A stretch of 64,000 nt of DNA from Phallusia mammillata (Eukaryota > Chordata > Ascidiacea > Phlebobranchia > Ascidiidae). This document shows positions 52,601 through 56,759 of the stretch, in pieces. The notes under the pieces were generated by a model, which was given only the letters and a program-made list of their open reading frames with translations, was not told the DNA's origin and ran no database searches. The first letter of the stretch is position 1. Each line of letters begins with the position of its first letter. The stretch is from assembly GCA_003260075.1 (NCBI GenBank), contig QLIY01000333.1, positions 69,400 to 133,399 on the forward strand, read 5' to 3'. The position numbers and the translations under genes are program-made.

Positions 52601-55075
52601 CATATTCGTTGAACTTACGAACTCTTGCATAAAAGCTTGACAAATATCTTTGTGACACTGCAACACAAAAACATTGGGTCGTAAAAATAGGTTAAGAAGC
52701 ACTGAATTGAGCTATTAATTAAAGGGTGTATTTTTGCGGTATATAGTTCGATAGTTTTTTTGTCATATTTAAATTCACCTTTTTGAACGTCGTTAAGTTG
52801 TTATATTGCTCGAAGTCACGTGATGTAACGCCAACAACGATCATTACGTCACACACGCACTTATGGCCCAAAAAAACTGCTTTTTATTTTTCAGGGAACG
52901 TGAAATTTCAGTTCGAAGCCTTCTCGGTCCTCACGTGACCAGCTTCGACCAATCAGAGCAAGAGGTGGGTTTTGTGAGATTTCTTACAAGAAAATTAGAA
53001 AACATGCTAAAAAATATGTTTTGAAATTAGGAAAAAGAGCGTTTTTTGATTGATGAACTTGGCGGGGGGGGGGTTTGATTCCAAATTGGTCGACAGCTGG
53101 AAAGATTTTTCTCGATCACGCCCGACTGTGCGAACTCATTCAAAGATCGCAAACGGTAAAACAAAAATAAAAAAGAATAAATTAATGCCCAGACCTACTG
53201 TGTGATGGTAAACGATATATGCTTATTTGCTGGTCAATACATAAATGGTTTGTTCAAAGCAAAAGTGTGTCCTTTCAACGCCATTTTAGCTTTTTAGAAT
53301 ATAAGCCTTATCATTATCAAATTATATATATTTGATCTGTTAACTGGGGGGGGGGGACAATGCAACTATGTTGTGGACACTTAGAAATTTCACTTTAATT
53401 TATCTTCTTGCAGATGATTTAATTCACGACAGATTATCTGATATTTGCGAATTATTAAAAATGTTGGACGATCCACAAAAATATCGCTTGATTCCAAATT
53501 GGTCGACAGCTGGAAAGATTTTTCTTGATCACGCCCGACTATGCGAAATCATTCAAAGATTGCAAACGGTAAAACAAAAATAAAATAGAATAAATTAATG
53601 CCCAGACCTATTGTGTGATGGTAAACGATATATGCTTGTTTGCTGGTCAATACATAAATGGTTTGTTAAAAGCAAAAATGTCTCCTTTCAACGCCATTTT
53701 AGCTTACAATATAAGCCTTATCATTATCAAATTATATATATTTGATCTGTTAACTTATGTTTCCGTATAAATTTATATATTTTGTGTCTGTTTATGAATA
53801 AATGATTTCAGCCCTTAAATTTTGTACTTTTGTGAACTTGGTTGACCTTATACTTAGCCTGATTAGTTAACTTGTTGTTGGGTTGACTAGTGTTAAATCT
53901 TTATATATGTTTTATATTTATGATATCTTGCTTATACTTTTCTATTTGAATAAGGAAATAATTAACCTCTTACTCAGACTTGTTGTTGGGTTGACTTACG
54001 TGACTTATGCTAAACCTTTACATATGTTTCATGCTGTGGTGGGATTCAGCCGGTTCGCACCGGTTCTATAGAACCGTCTCACGAAATTTTATGAGATCAG
54101 CGAACCGGTTAGCATTACTGGTTACTGTCAATGGACTTTTTGTAATAGAACCGGCTGAAAAATATAACTTTTGTGACAGAACCGGCTGACAAAAAAATTG
54201 AATCCTACCACTGGTTTCTTGTTTGTTTATATTATTATATTTGAATAAGGCAACAATATGGTTTACAACTCAATAATCATTTTCAGGACGAAGACAAAGA
54301 CCAGACTAAAGTATTAGCTATGTTAGAAGACATAAGTCCTGAAGTAACCTCCTTGTGTCAGCGTGTTGCTGAATTTCACTGCCGCAACTCTAAAGACCGA
54401 CTTGCCAGAACAGGTTAGTAGTTGTTGTGTTAAATTAACCAGAAATTTTACTAAAGCCTTCATGACGTCACTCTGATATGACGCAATCATGAGTTGTTGA
54501 GGAAATGGTTCCAACAATTTGAAATGATTGGATCAAGCCTGAGTTCCAAAGTTTGCAAGCATGAGTAAATGGAAACAATAACCAGAGGATCGTAAAGCAA
54601 TTGATTTAATATTGACTTTGCTTCAAAACAACATTGTCAAATGTTTCAATGGTGTAACCGTTGATCCATTTGCAAAACCGTTGATGGTTTTACCAACATT
54701 TTATTAAGATCTAGGAAGATGACTGATGTTTATGGTTAAGTATGGTTTACTTAGTTAAATTGATGTCGTTTTTGTTGCCTAGTCTCTAAGAGCTAATTTG
54801 TCATTTGCTCAAACTTTAACACAAATAAATTTCACTTAGAAATGGCCCAACAAGCGCTAAACCTCTACACCGCTATACAAGACCTACAGCGTGAACACGA
54901 GATGTCGCACTTTGCGGAGACACAGCGCCACCAAGTGTTTGGCTCCGCAGCGCCACATGTGGTTGCCCAGCAGATTACCCGGCTTCGTTTGCCCCAAGAC
55001 TACGCGCTTCAGGATTTACGAAAAATCGTTGTGGCAAGTTTCGAAGACCAGCTATCGATGAACTCCTTGGACTGA
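7493..55075 (+). CDS. NUP98: NUP98: Nup98-Nup96 nucleoporin precursor, 34 exons
   Basis: Nuclear pore precursor that cleaves itself into Nup98 (FG nucleoporin) and Nup96 (scaffold of the Y/Nup107 complex). Exons: 7493-7532, 8339-8449, 9513-9767, 10202-10399, 12357-12475, 13175-13360, 13869-13988, 14383-14533, 15406-15537, 17021-17181, 17554-17840, 18805-18963, 20607-20709, 21326-21517, 21884-22022, 24211-24349, 25650-25827, 26917-27330, 27821-27936, 28849-28956, 29790-29876, 46564-46710, 47313-47501, 47864-48222, 48928-49215, 49690-49847, 50372-50512, 50950-51092, 51654-51878, 52224-52293, 52350-52521, 53414-53568, 54287-54413, 54840-55075. Every junction keeps frame: 5,805 bp, 1,934 residues plus TGA, close to the roughly 1,800 usual in animals. 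The start [10 protein letters not shown] resembles the family's MFN start. Exon 25's donor (GTTCGT) is atypical. Partial second copies of exons 24, 30, 31 and 32 are assembly overlaps. Confidence 0.95.
8501..9482. repeat. Assembly overlap: 8501-8983 repeated as 8994-9482
   Basis: The roughly 485-bp segment before the C run at about 8984 is repeated after it with a few substitutions and small indels. This has the form of two haplotypes of one locus joined end to end. It lies entirely in NUP98 intron 2 and includes a CCTCGG-type element in each copy. Confidence 0.8.
8808..8975. mobile_element. Copy of the CAGTAAACCTCGG element
   Basis: It contains TTGTCCAGATTAAGCGTTGA and ends GTTTAAGCGAGGTTTACTGT. 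A second copy at 9309-9476 is the assembly duplicate. Confidence 0.55.
10202..10399 (+). CDS. NUP98: NUP98 exon 4: GLEBS motif (Rae1/Gle2 binding)
   Basis: Residues about 136-201. The exon contains the typical non-FG stretch with [18 protein letters not shown] followed by FEELRAEDY. In the family this GLEBS hairpin binds the mRNA export and mitotic checkpoint factor Rae1. Conservation is strong, so the Rae1 interaction is very likely kept. Confidence 0.93.
10632..11489. mobile_element. 858-bp hAT-like element with exact 8-bp target duplication, nested
   Basis: The ends are CATGGGTCTCCAAC and GTTGGAGACCCCTA, flanked by TGCTAAAC (10624-10631 and 11490-11497). It is inserted inside an older dispersed repeat that resumes after 11497. 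Subterminal GCGGGCCACATG-type motifs occur near both ends. There is no transposase frame, so it is non-autonomous. Lies in NUP98 intron 4. Confidence 0.9.
11788..12301. mobile_element. 514-bp hAT-like MITE with exact 8-bp target duplication
   Basis: The ends are CAGTATTTCATACCG and CCGGTATGAAACACTG, flanked by CTTAAAAG (11780-11787 and 12302-12309). The interior repeats TTTCGTTCCGG-like words in both orientations. The right end is only 47 bp from the exon 5 acceptor of NUP98. Confidence 0.92.
15009..15320. mobile_element. 312-bp hAT-like MITE with exact 8-bp target duplication
   Basis: The left end is CAGTGGTTTTCAATC and the right end GTGTGAGAACTACTG, flanked by ATCTAATA (15001-15008 and 15321-15328). 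The body has GGCGTACCACTAGTGGTAC, shared with 40018-40335. Lies in NUP98 intron 8. Confidence 0.9.
16272..16627. mobile_element. 356-bp hAT-like MITE with exact 8-bp target duplication
   Basis: The ends are TAGGGATGCGCCAA and TTGGCACATCCCTA, flanked by GTGTACTG (16264-16271 and 16628-16635). The interior is unusually rich in GAGCATC/CGAGC words; related words occur at about 50040-50110. Lies in NUP98 intron 9. Confidence 0.92.
17554..22022 (+). CDS. NUP98: NUP98 exons 11-15: linker and start of the autoproteolytic domain
   Basis: Residues about 492-784. Exon 11 has the family hallmark [10 protein letters not shown], then [10 protein letters not shown] and a basic RIRPKAR stretch. Exon 12 carries VKRLTIKV, exon 14 [11 protein letters not shown], and exon 15 begins the folded domain with [18 protein letters not shown]. 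These conserved blocks fix the reading frame and identity independently of the low-complexity FG part. Confidence 0.93.
18328..18737. mobile_element. Probable hAT-like element interrupted by a C run
   Basis: The left end CAGTTGTAAGTCGGG and the right end GGCCCATTTACAACTCTG are inverted. The interior has TTCGGGCTTAGGTT and CGGGCCTG words, also at 26005-26220, 44755-45097 and 63745-63815. No target duplication is visible, and the 60-bp C run at 18500-18559 breaks it. Confidence 0.5.
19008..19268 (+). repeat. tRNA-derived SINE
   Basis: It reads AGCCTGTGTAGCTTAGTTGG then GAGCACGAGTCCCAGAAAGA and a degraded B box (AATCCCACCAC), followed by the family body (TAGCCTTGCCATATGG) and a tail GGGCTGATCCCAGCTCAT. 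Lies in NUP98 intron 12. Confidence 0.75.
21694..21863. mobile_element. Copy of the CAGTAAACCTCGG element
   Basis: It starts ACAGTAAACTTCGGTTC and ends TTATCCTTTACTG. The body contains GATTGGACCAAAAAAATTTA and GATCCGGATTAACTGATGTC, shared with the copies at 622 and 8808. Lies in NUP98 intron 14. Confidence 0.6.
21884..25827 (+). CDS. NUP98: NUP98 exons 15-17: autoproteolytic domain
   Basis: Residues about 739-890. Recognisable blocks are [15 protein letters not shown] across the exon 15-16 junction, [27 protein letters not shown], and [16 protein letters not shown] at the end of exon 17. In the family this fold performs the N-O acyl shift cleavage and tethers Nup98 to the pore. Exon 17 ends just two codons before the HFS site. 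Confidence 0.95.
23430..23790. mobile_element. Degenerate hAT-like element
   Basis: The left end CAGTGGATCTTAACC and right end GGTTAAGAACTAGTT form an imperfect inverted repeat, with CGAACCCC words inside. No clean target duplication. Lies in NUP98 intron 15. Confidence 0.5.
26672..26860 (+). repeat. tRNA-derived SINE, best-preserved copy
   Basis: The A box (TAGCTCAGTTGGTAGAGC) and B box (GGTTCGCATCCCACC) are about the right distance apart for a polymerase III promoter. The non-tRNA body follows (TGCCATATGGTAGTGCTTGG, GGGCCTGGCGTACTTTGATT). It lies just upstream of NUP98 exon 18. Confidence 0.85.
26917..29876 (+). CDS. NUP98: NUP98 exons 18-21: cleavage site and Nup96 N-terminus
   Basis: Exon 18 opens with [15 protein letters not shown]. 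In the family cleavage occurs between F and S of HFS, here residues 894 and 895, giving predicted products of 894 (Nup98) and 1,040 (Nup96) residues. The histidine, phenylalanine and serine are all intact. The acidic, lysine-rich tail of exon 18 and the [15 protein letters not shown] junction of exons 18-19 match the Nup96 N-terminus. Exons 20-21 are low-complexity linker. Confidence 0.93.
27390..27585. mobile_element. Copy of the CAGTAAACCTCGG element, split by an assembly join
   Basis: The left end is TAACCTCGGTTAAGCCGGAT and the right end is CAAGGTTTACTGTA. A C run at about 27522 is followed by a repeat of the preceding 55 bases. Lies in NUP98 intron 18. Confidence 0.6.
28172..28672. mobile_element. 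hAT-like MITE, enlarged by an assembly duplicate
   Basis: The left end is CAGTGGTCCCCAACC and the right end GGTTGGGAACTACTG, flanked by ATCTAGCT and ATCTTGCT (7 of 8). A C run near 28503 is followed by a second copy of about 130 bp of the interior, so the true element is shorter. Confidence 0.8.
30120..31070. repeat. Assembly overlap around the C run near 30590
   Basis: The segment beginning GCTTAGTCCGCCAACCGTAT at about 30110 recurs after the C run at about 30597 with scattered substitutions. An extra 27-bp C run (30395-30421) lies in the first copy only. No gene content. Confidence 0.75.
31887..32125. mobile_element. hAT-like element with CAGTGGTTCTCAACC ends
   Basis: The left end is CAGTGGTTCTCAACC and the right end is GGTTGGGGACCACTG. 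Flanking 8-mers are only loosely similar. The interior (CGAATTCCTCCCTTAAC, GTAGATGCTAAACCA) matches repeats at about 250-425 and in NUP98 intron 4. It ends 17 bp from the antisense exon B at 32142. Confidence 0.65.
32142..33150 (-). CDS. Antisense module exons A and B inside NUP98 intron 21
   Basis: Unrecognised family, same as the gene at 56577-60306. Exon A is 33150-32948 (203 bp, enters in phase 0, leaves in phase 2), containing [19 protein letters not shown]. Exon B is 32453-32142 (312 bp, phases 2 and 2), containing [32 protein letters not shown] and AYEK. Both are open and have plausible splice sites. The intron between them carries an inverted SINE fragment at about 32625-32920. I find no convincing first exon or exon C, so this may be a truncated gene or a relic. 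Confidence 0.6.
32625..32920. repeat. SINE fragments arranged as an inverted pair
   Basis: The left part matches the SINE tail in reverse (TCATACTAGGATTAGCCCTG, then the family body), and the right part matches the head and body forward (GAGTTCGAATCCCACC, TTTGCCATATGGGAATGCTT). The two halves share AAGGCGTAATACCGAATC in opposite orientation, so the transcript could fold into a hairpin. Confidence 0.65.
33150..33660. repeat. Degenerate tandem array with AAATCGAGT words
   Basis: GTAAAATCGAGTT and near variants recur roughly every 20-50 bp, separated by short AT-rich spacers that often contain TGACGA or GACTAA. A second array is at 37255-37420. No coding potential. Confidence 0.7.
33690..34387. 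repeat. Segmental duplicate shared with 37425-38300
   Basis: The stretch with GGCGAAGCAACTCGAAAAAA, TATCAATGAGAGTATTAGG and TTATGACCTGAGCGTTACGG recurs at about 37425-37640 and onward, including the start of the AAACTAGCC minisatellite. Confidence 0.75.
34388..36069. mobile_element. 1.68-kb hAT-like element inserted in a minisatellite
   Basis: The ends are TAGGGTTGCCATA and TATGGCAACCCTA, flanked by AACTAGCA (34380-34387 and 36070-36077). The target lies inside the AAACTAGCC minisatellite, which continues on both sides. The interior holds a 120-bp unit (GTGTGCGCGCGCGTAACAAT) in tandem at about 34615 and 34776. A further copy at about 35308, after a C run, and the n at 35423 show assembly duplication. 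A second MITE end (GAGAAGCACTG followed by GTCTACAC) is nested near 35740. No transposase frame. Confidence 0.85.
36070..36262. repeat. Minisatellite, unit about 36 bp (AAACTAGCC...CCGCAACTACAAA)
   Basis: About five imperfect units of AAACTAGCCCAAAAACCGCA plus CTACAAAATAAATC. The array is interrupted by the element ending at 36069 and is also present at 38215-38660. Confidence 0.8.
36330..36490 (-). other. Exon-like antisense segment, type C-prime
   Basis: On the minus strand this reads [18 protein letters not shown]. The related segment at 38950-38770 reads [18 protein letters not shown], opens after a TTTTTAG acceptor-like site and ends at an ACAG/GTATGC donor-like site. The amino-acid similarity with drifted DNA suggests a once-coding exon, probably of the antisense gene family. 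Confidence 0.45.
36660..37010. repeat. Copy of a segmental duplication (ACTCAGGTTGTA...CGTTCAGACA)
   Basis: Copies occur at about 36690, 39120, 41280 and 44680, each followed by ACACTACAACAAA-like sequence. An assembly overlap at the G run near 36825 repeats about 110 bp of this copy. On the minus strand this copy has an open stretch with [19 protein letters not shown]; the other copies contain stops. Confidence 0.65.
37255..37420. repeat. Second AAATCGAGT tandem array
   Basis: Shorter version of the array at 33150-33660, with the shared run CGAGTCTTTGCATCACGAAC, followed by the same downstream segment, so the arrays belong to one duplicated block. Confidence 0.7.
38215..38660. repeat. Minisatellite with 62-bp G run
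   Basis: Units such as AAACTAGCCCCAAAAACGCC plus AACCCACAATATATCAT alternate with AAACTAGCACAAAAACCGCA plus ACTACAAAAAAATG. Assembly joins are at the G runs near 38312 and at 38541-38602, so copy number is not reliable. Confidence 0.75.
38770..38950 (-). other. Exon-like antisense segment, type C-prime, open copy
   Basis: The minus strand has an acceptor-like TTTTTAG, an open frame with [18 protein letters not shown] then [20 protein letters not shown], and a GTATGC donor-like site. It resembles the segment at 36330-36490. Attribution to the modular family rests on position and orientation only. Confidence 0.45.
39416..39557. mobile_element. 142-bp hAT-like MITE with exact 8-bp target duplication
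   Basis: The ends are CAGGGGTCAGCAACC and GGTTGCCGACCCCTG, flanked by ATCTATTG (39408-39415 and 39558-39565). An n at 39539 may mark lost internal sequence. Same end type as 1902-2157. Confidence 0.88.
39790..40440 (-). pseudogene. Relic of antisense modules, split by a MITE
   Basis: 39960-40017 matches the middle of exon B at 43263-43571 (minus-strand [16 protein letters not shown] against [16 protein letters not shown]) and is fused to the exon end GTGTGAAAAGTAAGG. The MITE at 40018-40335 breaks it. 40336-40440 matches the segment at 44055-44180. 39790-39900 matches the exon C region at 43155-43191 with extra stops. Confidence 0.6.
40018..40335. mobile_element. hAT-like MITE inserted in a relic exon B
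   Basis: The ends are CAGTGGTTCTCAAACTG and GATTGAGAACCACTG. Flanks CCGTAGGA and CCAAAGGA match at 6 of 8. It shares CGTACCACTAGTGGTACGCC with 15009-15320. A GTTGGGAACCACTG motif at about 40250 suggests a nested second element. Confidence 0.7.
40660..41095. repeat. Assembly overlaps near G runs at 40667 and 41014
   Basis: The segment CTCAATAAACCCATTTTTAT (about 40488) recurs after the first G run (about 40690), and TATAGTACAAAGAGCTACAA recurs on both sides of the second. A partial CAGTGGTTCCCAACC element end is at about 40914. Confidence 0.7.
41498..41792. mobile_element. hAT-like MITE
   Basis: The left end CAGGTGGTTCCCAAATG and right end TTTGAGAATCACTG are inverted. CGGCACACTT words occur near both ends. 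Flanking duplication is imperfect (CTTTATG, CTTTAGG). Confidence 0.65.
41800..41955 (-). other. Exon-like antisense segment, type D
   Basis: On the minus strand this is open and reads [19 protein letters not shown] before a stop. The matching segment at 45250-45370 reads [19 protein letters not shown]. Protein-level similarity with DNA drift suggests a former terminal exon in the duplicated block. Confidence 0.4.
42830..43010. repeat. Assembly duplicate of 43130-43310
   Basis: This stretch repeats the exon C and exon B start region on the other side of the G run at about 43000, with few differences. It is not counted as a separate gene copy. Confidence 0.75.
43155..43894 (-). CDS. Antisense A-B-C module in NUP98 intron 21
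   Basis: Unrecognised modular family. Exon A is 43894-43680 (215 bp) with an [17 protein letters not shown] start and [11 protein letters not shown] end. Exon B is 43571-43263 (309 bp) with [35 protein letters not shown]. Exon C is 43191-43155, short, ending in TAA. Phases (0, 2, 2) are exactly those of the gene at 56577-60306, and splice sites are good. An upstream open segment at 44180-44055 has [12 protein letters not shown], loosely like the end of exon B, and is the possible preceding exon. The C stop suggests the 3' end of a transcript. Confidence 0.65.
44510..45400. repeat. Segmental duplicate of 41110-41950
   Basis: The blocks share AAGATTAAAGACACC, CTCTTTATAACCGTATC, AGTGCCAGGGGTAAAA and GAACTTTTTGCTTGAC in the same order. 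The 44.5-kb copy has an extra element at 44755-45097 where the other copy is continuous. Confidence 0.8.
44755..45097. mobile_element. hAT-like element with CAGATTGTAATACGGGCC end
   Basis: The left end CAGATTGTAATACGGGCC and the right end GGCCCGTTTACAACTCTG are inverted. Flanks AGCATACC and ATCATACA match at 6 of 8. Its absence from the sister block at 41.3 kb gives an empty-site comparison. Confidence 0.75.
45865..46290 (-). repeat. tRNA-derived SINE body and tail with assembly duplicate
   Basis: It carries TTCATACTGGGATCAGCCCT, ATCGATGCAGACCAGCGAT and TCCCAAGCATTCCCATA in reverse orientation. The segment before the G run at about 45926 is repeated after it. Confidence 0.65.
46564..55075 (+). 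CDS. NUP98: NUP98 exons 22-34: Nup96 scaffold region
   Basis: Residues about 1132-1934. Exon 23 carries the Nup96 hallmark [17 protein letters not shown]. Later blocks include [14 protein letters not shown] (exon 25), RLALIMSQ and [13 protein letters not shown] (exon 26), [14 protein letters not shown] (exon 27), [11 protein letters not shown] (exon 28), [13 protein letters not shown] and [13 protein letters not shown] (exon 29), [13 protein letters not shown] (exon 31). These are the alpha-solenoid repeats by which Nup96 binds Sec13 and the Y complex. Exon 29 is best started at 51654 (TTGCAG acceptor), which restores frame after the donor at 51093. Confidence 0.95.
48330..48880 (+). repeat. 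tRNA B-box-like repeat, three copies, with an assembly join
   Basis: GGGTTCGAATCCCACCGCTT followed by GATAAATTTG occurs at about 48345 and 48545, and as ATTCGAATCCCACCGC at about 48863. The n at 48404 is followed by a second copy of the end of NUP98 exon 24 (GACCCCGATTCTGGTAAA). The third copy is a separate repeat. Confidence 0.65.
49551..49598. other. 48-bp G run in NUP98 intron 25
   Basis: Pure G tract between GTTTTGTTTT and TTTTGTTTTA. The flanks share GTTTTGTTTT, so it may bridge a short overlap. It does not touch an exon. Confidence 0.6.
52888..53158 (+). repeat. Assembly duplicate of NUP98 exons 30-32 (partial)
   Basis: 52895-52964 is a second copy of exon 30 (one base change), about 53031-53063 a truncated exon 31, and about 53072-53158 a truncated exon 32, joined by a short G run. 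Complete exons are at 52224, 52350 and 53414, so these copies are not used in the model. Confidence 0.85.
54034..54213. mobile_element. 180-bp hAT-like MITE of the CAGTGGTGGGATTCA group
   Basis: The ends are CTGTGGTGGGATTCAGCC and GAATCCTACCACTG, flanked by GTTTCATG and GTTTCTTG. It contains four AACCGG words, some in palindromic arrangement, and is the longest copy of the group in the window. Lies in NUP98 intron 32. Confidence 0.8.
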
Positions 55076-55212
55076 AACCCGGATGTTGTGATGAATCTGA
55101 CCGCACGTGGCGCTGTTGCGATATGTGGATCGATGGTTTTTGACGCCACAAAACGCAGGTCGTGGAACAACCGAATATGCAGTTTGAGCTTGAAGACAGG
55201 TTTCACATTGGC

Positions 55213-55218
55213 AATAAA
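55213..55218 (+). terminator. NUP98 polyadenylation signal
   Basis: AATAAA lies 138 bp after the TGA stop at 55073-55075. It is the first canonical hexamer downstream, so the 3'UTR is probably about 160 bp. Confidence 0.65.
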
Positions 55219-55489
55219 GTTTTCAAAAGCTGTTGCTGTATCATATATGTTGGGTGTACTATAAAAAAATTTGTTAAATATCACTACAACAAAATTGAAC
55301 TTGTCTTAGCAGCATAAAGCGGTAATAATTTCGGTCAGTAAAAAGACCAACACCCGTACGCCTCAAAATGCGTGTATTTTGTAACTTAAAAGCAGCAGGG
55401 TGGGTGGCTTCTATGTGTATTGTCCAAAACACTTCTCTAAAATTCAGATTGAAGTGTAAAAAAAGTTCGGTCAATCTGACTTTACGTTA

Positions 55490-55700
55490 TATAGGCTCAT
55501 TGACTGCCATTTTTTGCCCTTGCAACTTGGCATAAGTTTGTAAGTAGACCACTGTCTTTGCTTCTTGTATTTCTTGACGTACCAACAAGGGCTAAGGCAT
55601 GATATATTTCGTTCCAGTTAGTATTGTCCAATCGCTTCTCTCTGCCGAGCCAACTCTTTCTGTGCGTTTATGTCACATCATGTTTTGTGTTCTGTTTATA
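55490..55700. repeat. Repeat shared with 62270-62420
   Basis: Both copies, in the same orientation, carry AACTTGGCATA, GTAGACCACTGTCTTTGCTT, GCATGATATATTTCGTT and GTATTGTCCAATCGCTTCTC. They bracket the modular gene at 56577-60306 but are too diverged and short to call LTRs. Confidence 0.55.
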
Positions 55701-56161
55701 AAGTTCGGCGCGCAATAAATTCCCGCTCTCATTTGCAAGTTGCGTAAGTAGGCTTCATTCCTAACAGTTGTTGTAAAGTAAATTGATTTTTTTACGTGAA
55801 AAAAATCGTTTTTTTACGTTTTTTTTATCACAGTCTATGCTAGTCTTTCGTCTTGAACAAAACCAAAATTGGTTTGCATCGAGAAAACAAAGAAAAATTC
55901 GAGCCTTTCTTCGCGTTAGTCAAAGCACTAACATTCTTGTATTGTATGTAGGCTATTTTATAGGTTGTGACAACGCTTTAATTCGTTATGCTCGCATTCT
56001 ATCTACCATTGAGGCTTCCTGTTTTGTTGTCCGTTAAATTAGGTTTCATTTGTCTGTTTGTTTTTTCGGCTCCGCAATTGGTGACTTCATTTTAGTTTAA
56101 CCCGTTGAGTTTTACTGAATTAAGCAATGACGCGTAAATTTTATATTTCGGGAAACACAAG

Positions 56162-56233
56162 CGACCGAGGAAGACAGAATCTACAACCTTGTAGACGTAT
56201 AGTGGTTATGCTAACCACTCGGTTATCCTGGCA
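56162..56233 (-). pseudogene. tRNA-like sequence, degenerate
   Basis: The minus strand has an A-box-like TAACCGAGTGGTTAGC and a B-box-like GGTTGTAGATTC, about 72 nt overall. The acceptor stem pairs poorly, so I treat it as a tRNA pseudogene or SINE head, not a functional tRNA. Confidence 0.35.
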
Positions 56234-56576
56234 AGACTCAGACTTTTTGGTTTCACATGTATTTTTTAAACCACAACAAAACTATACTAGGGTCTAAATT
56301 GATTTAAAACTACAAATTTTGCAACAAAATAAGCTTCAGCAAAAACAATTTCAATATATCTTGAACTTATATATAAGTTATTTTTTACAAATCACAACAC
56401 AAATATAGTCTAGGCTGCACTGATTTAAATCTACAAATTTTGCAACAAAAAAACAACGTTAAAATGCAAATGCTACGTATTTTTGTGAGTCAAAAAAAGA
56501 GACAGAAAATTGCCGTTGGCTTCTGAGAATTGTTCCAGGTAGTTTAGGAAAATTTATATTGAACCAAAAATCGACT

Positions 56577-56703
56577 CTACAGTGTCATATTTTTAAACTC
56601 TTCAAGCAATTCCAAGTTGGCAAGTCTGAAAATTAGGAATTGGGTTACGCAAAAATTTGAAATGAAACTGCGATAGCCTAAAAAAAGAGTTAATGCTTAC
56701 TGC

Positions 56704-56759
<56 letters not shown>

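Larger units (their letters stand above)
55240..56576. other. Intergenic region between convergent NUP98 and the modular gene
   Basis: No convincing gene. 55490-55700 has a close relative at 62270-62420 (GTTTGTAAGTAGACCACTGT, TGTCCAATCGCTTCTCTCTG). A degenerate tRNA-like sequence is at 56162-56233 on the minus strand. Confidence 0.6.

Noticed and set aside
55783-56037. 84-codon plus-strand open frame after NUP98
   Set aside because: No splice context, conserved motif or codon bias distinguishes it from AT-rich intergenic sequence.
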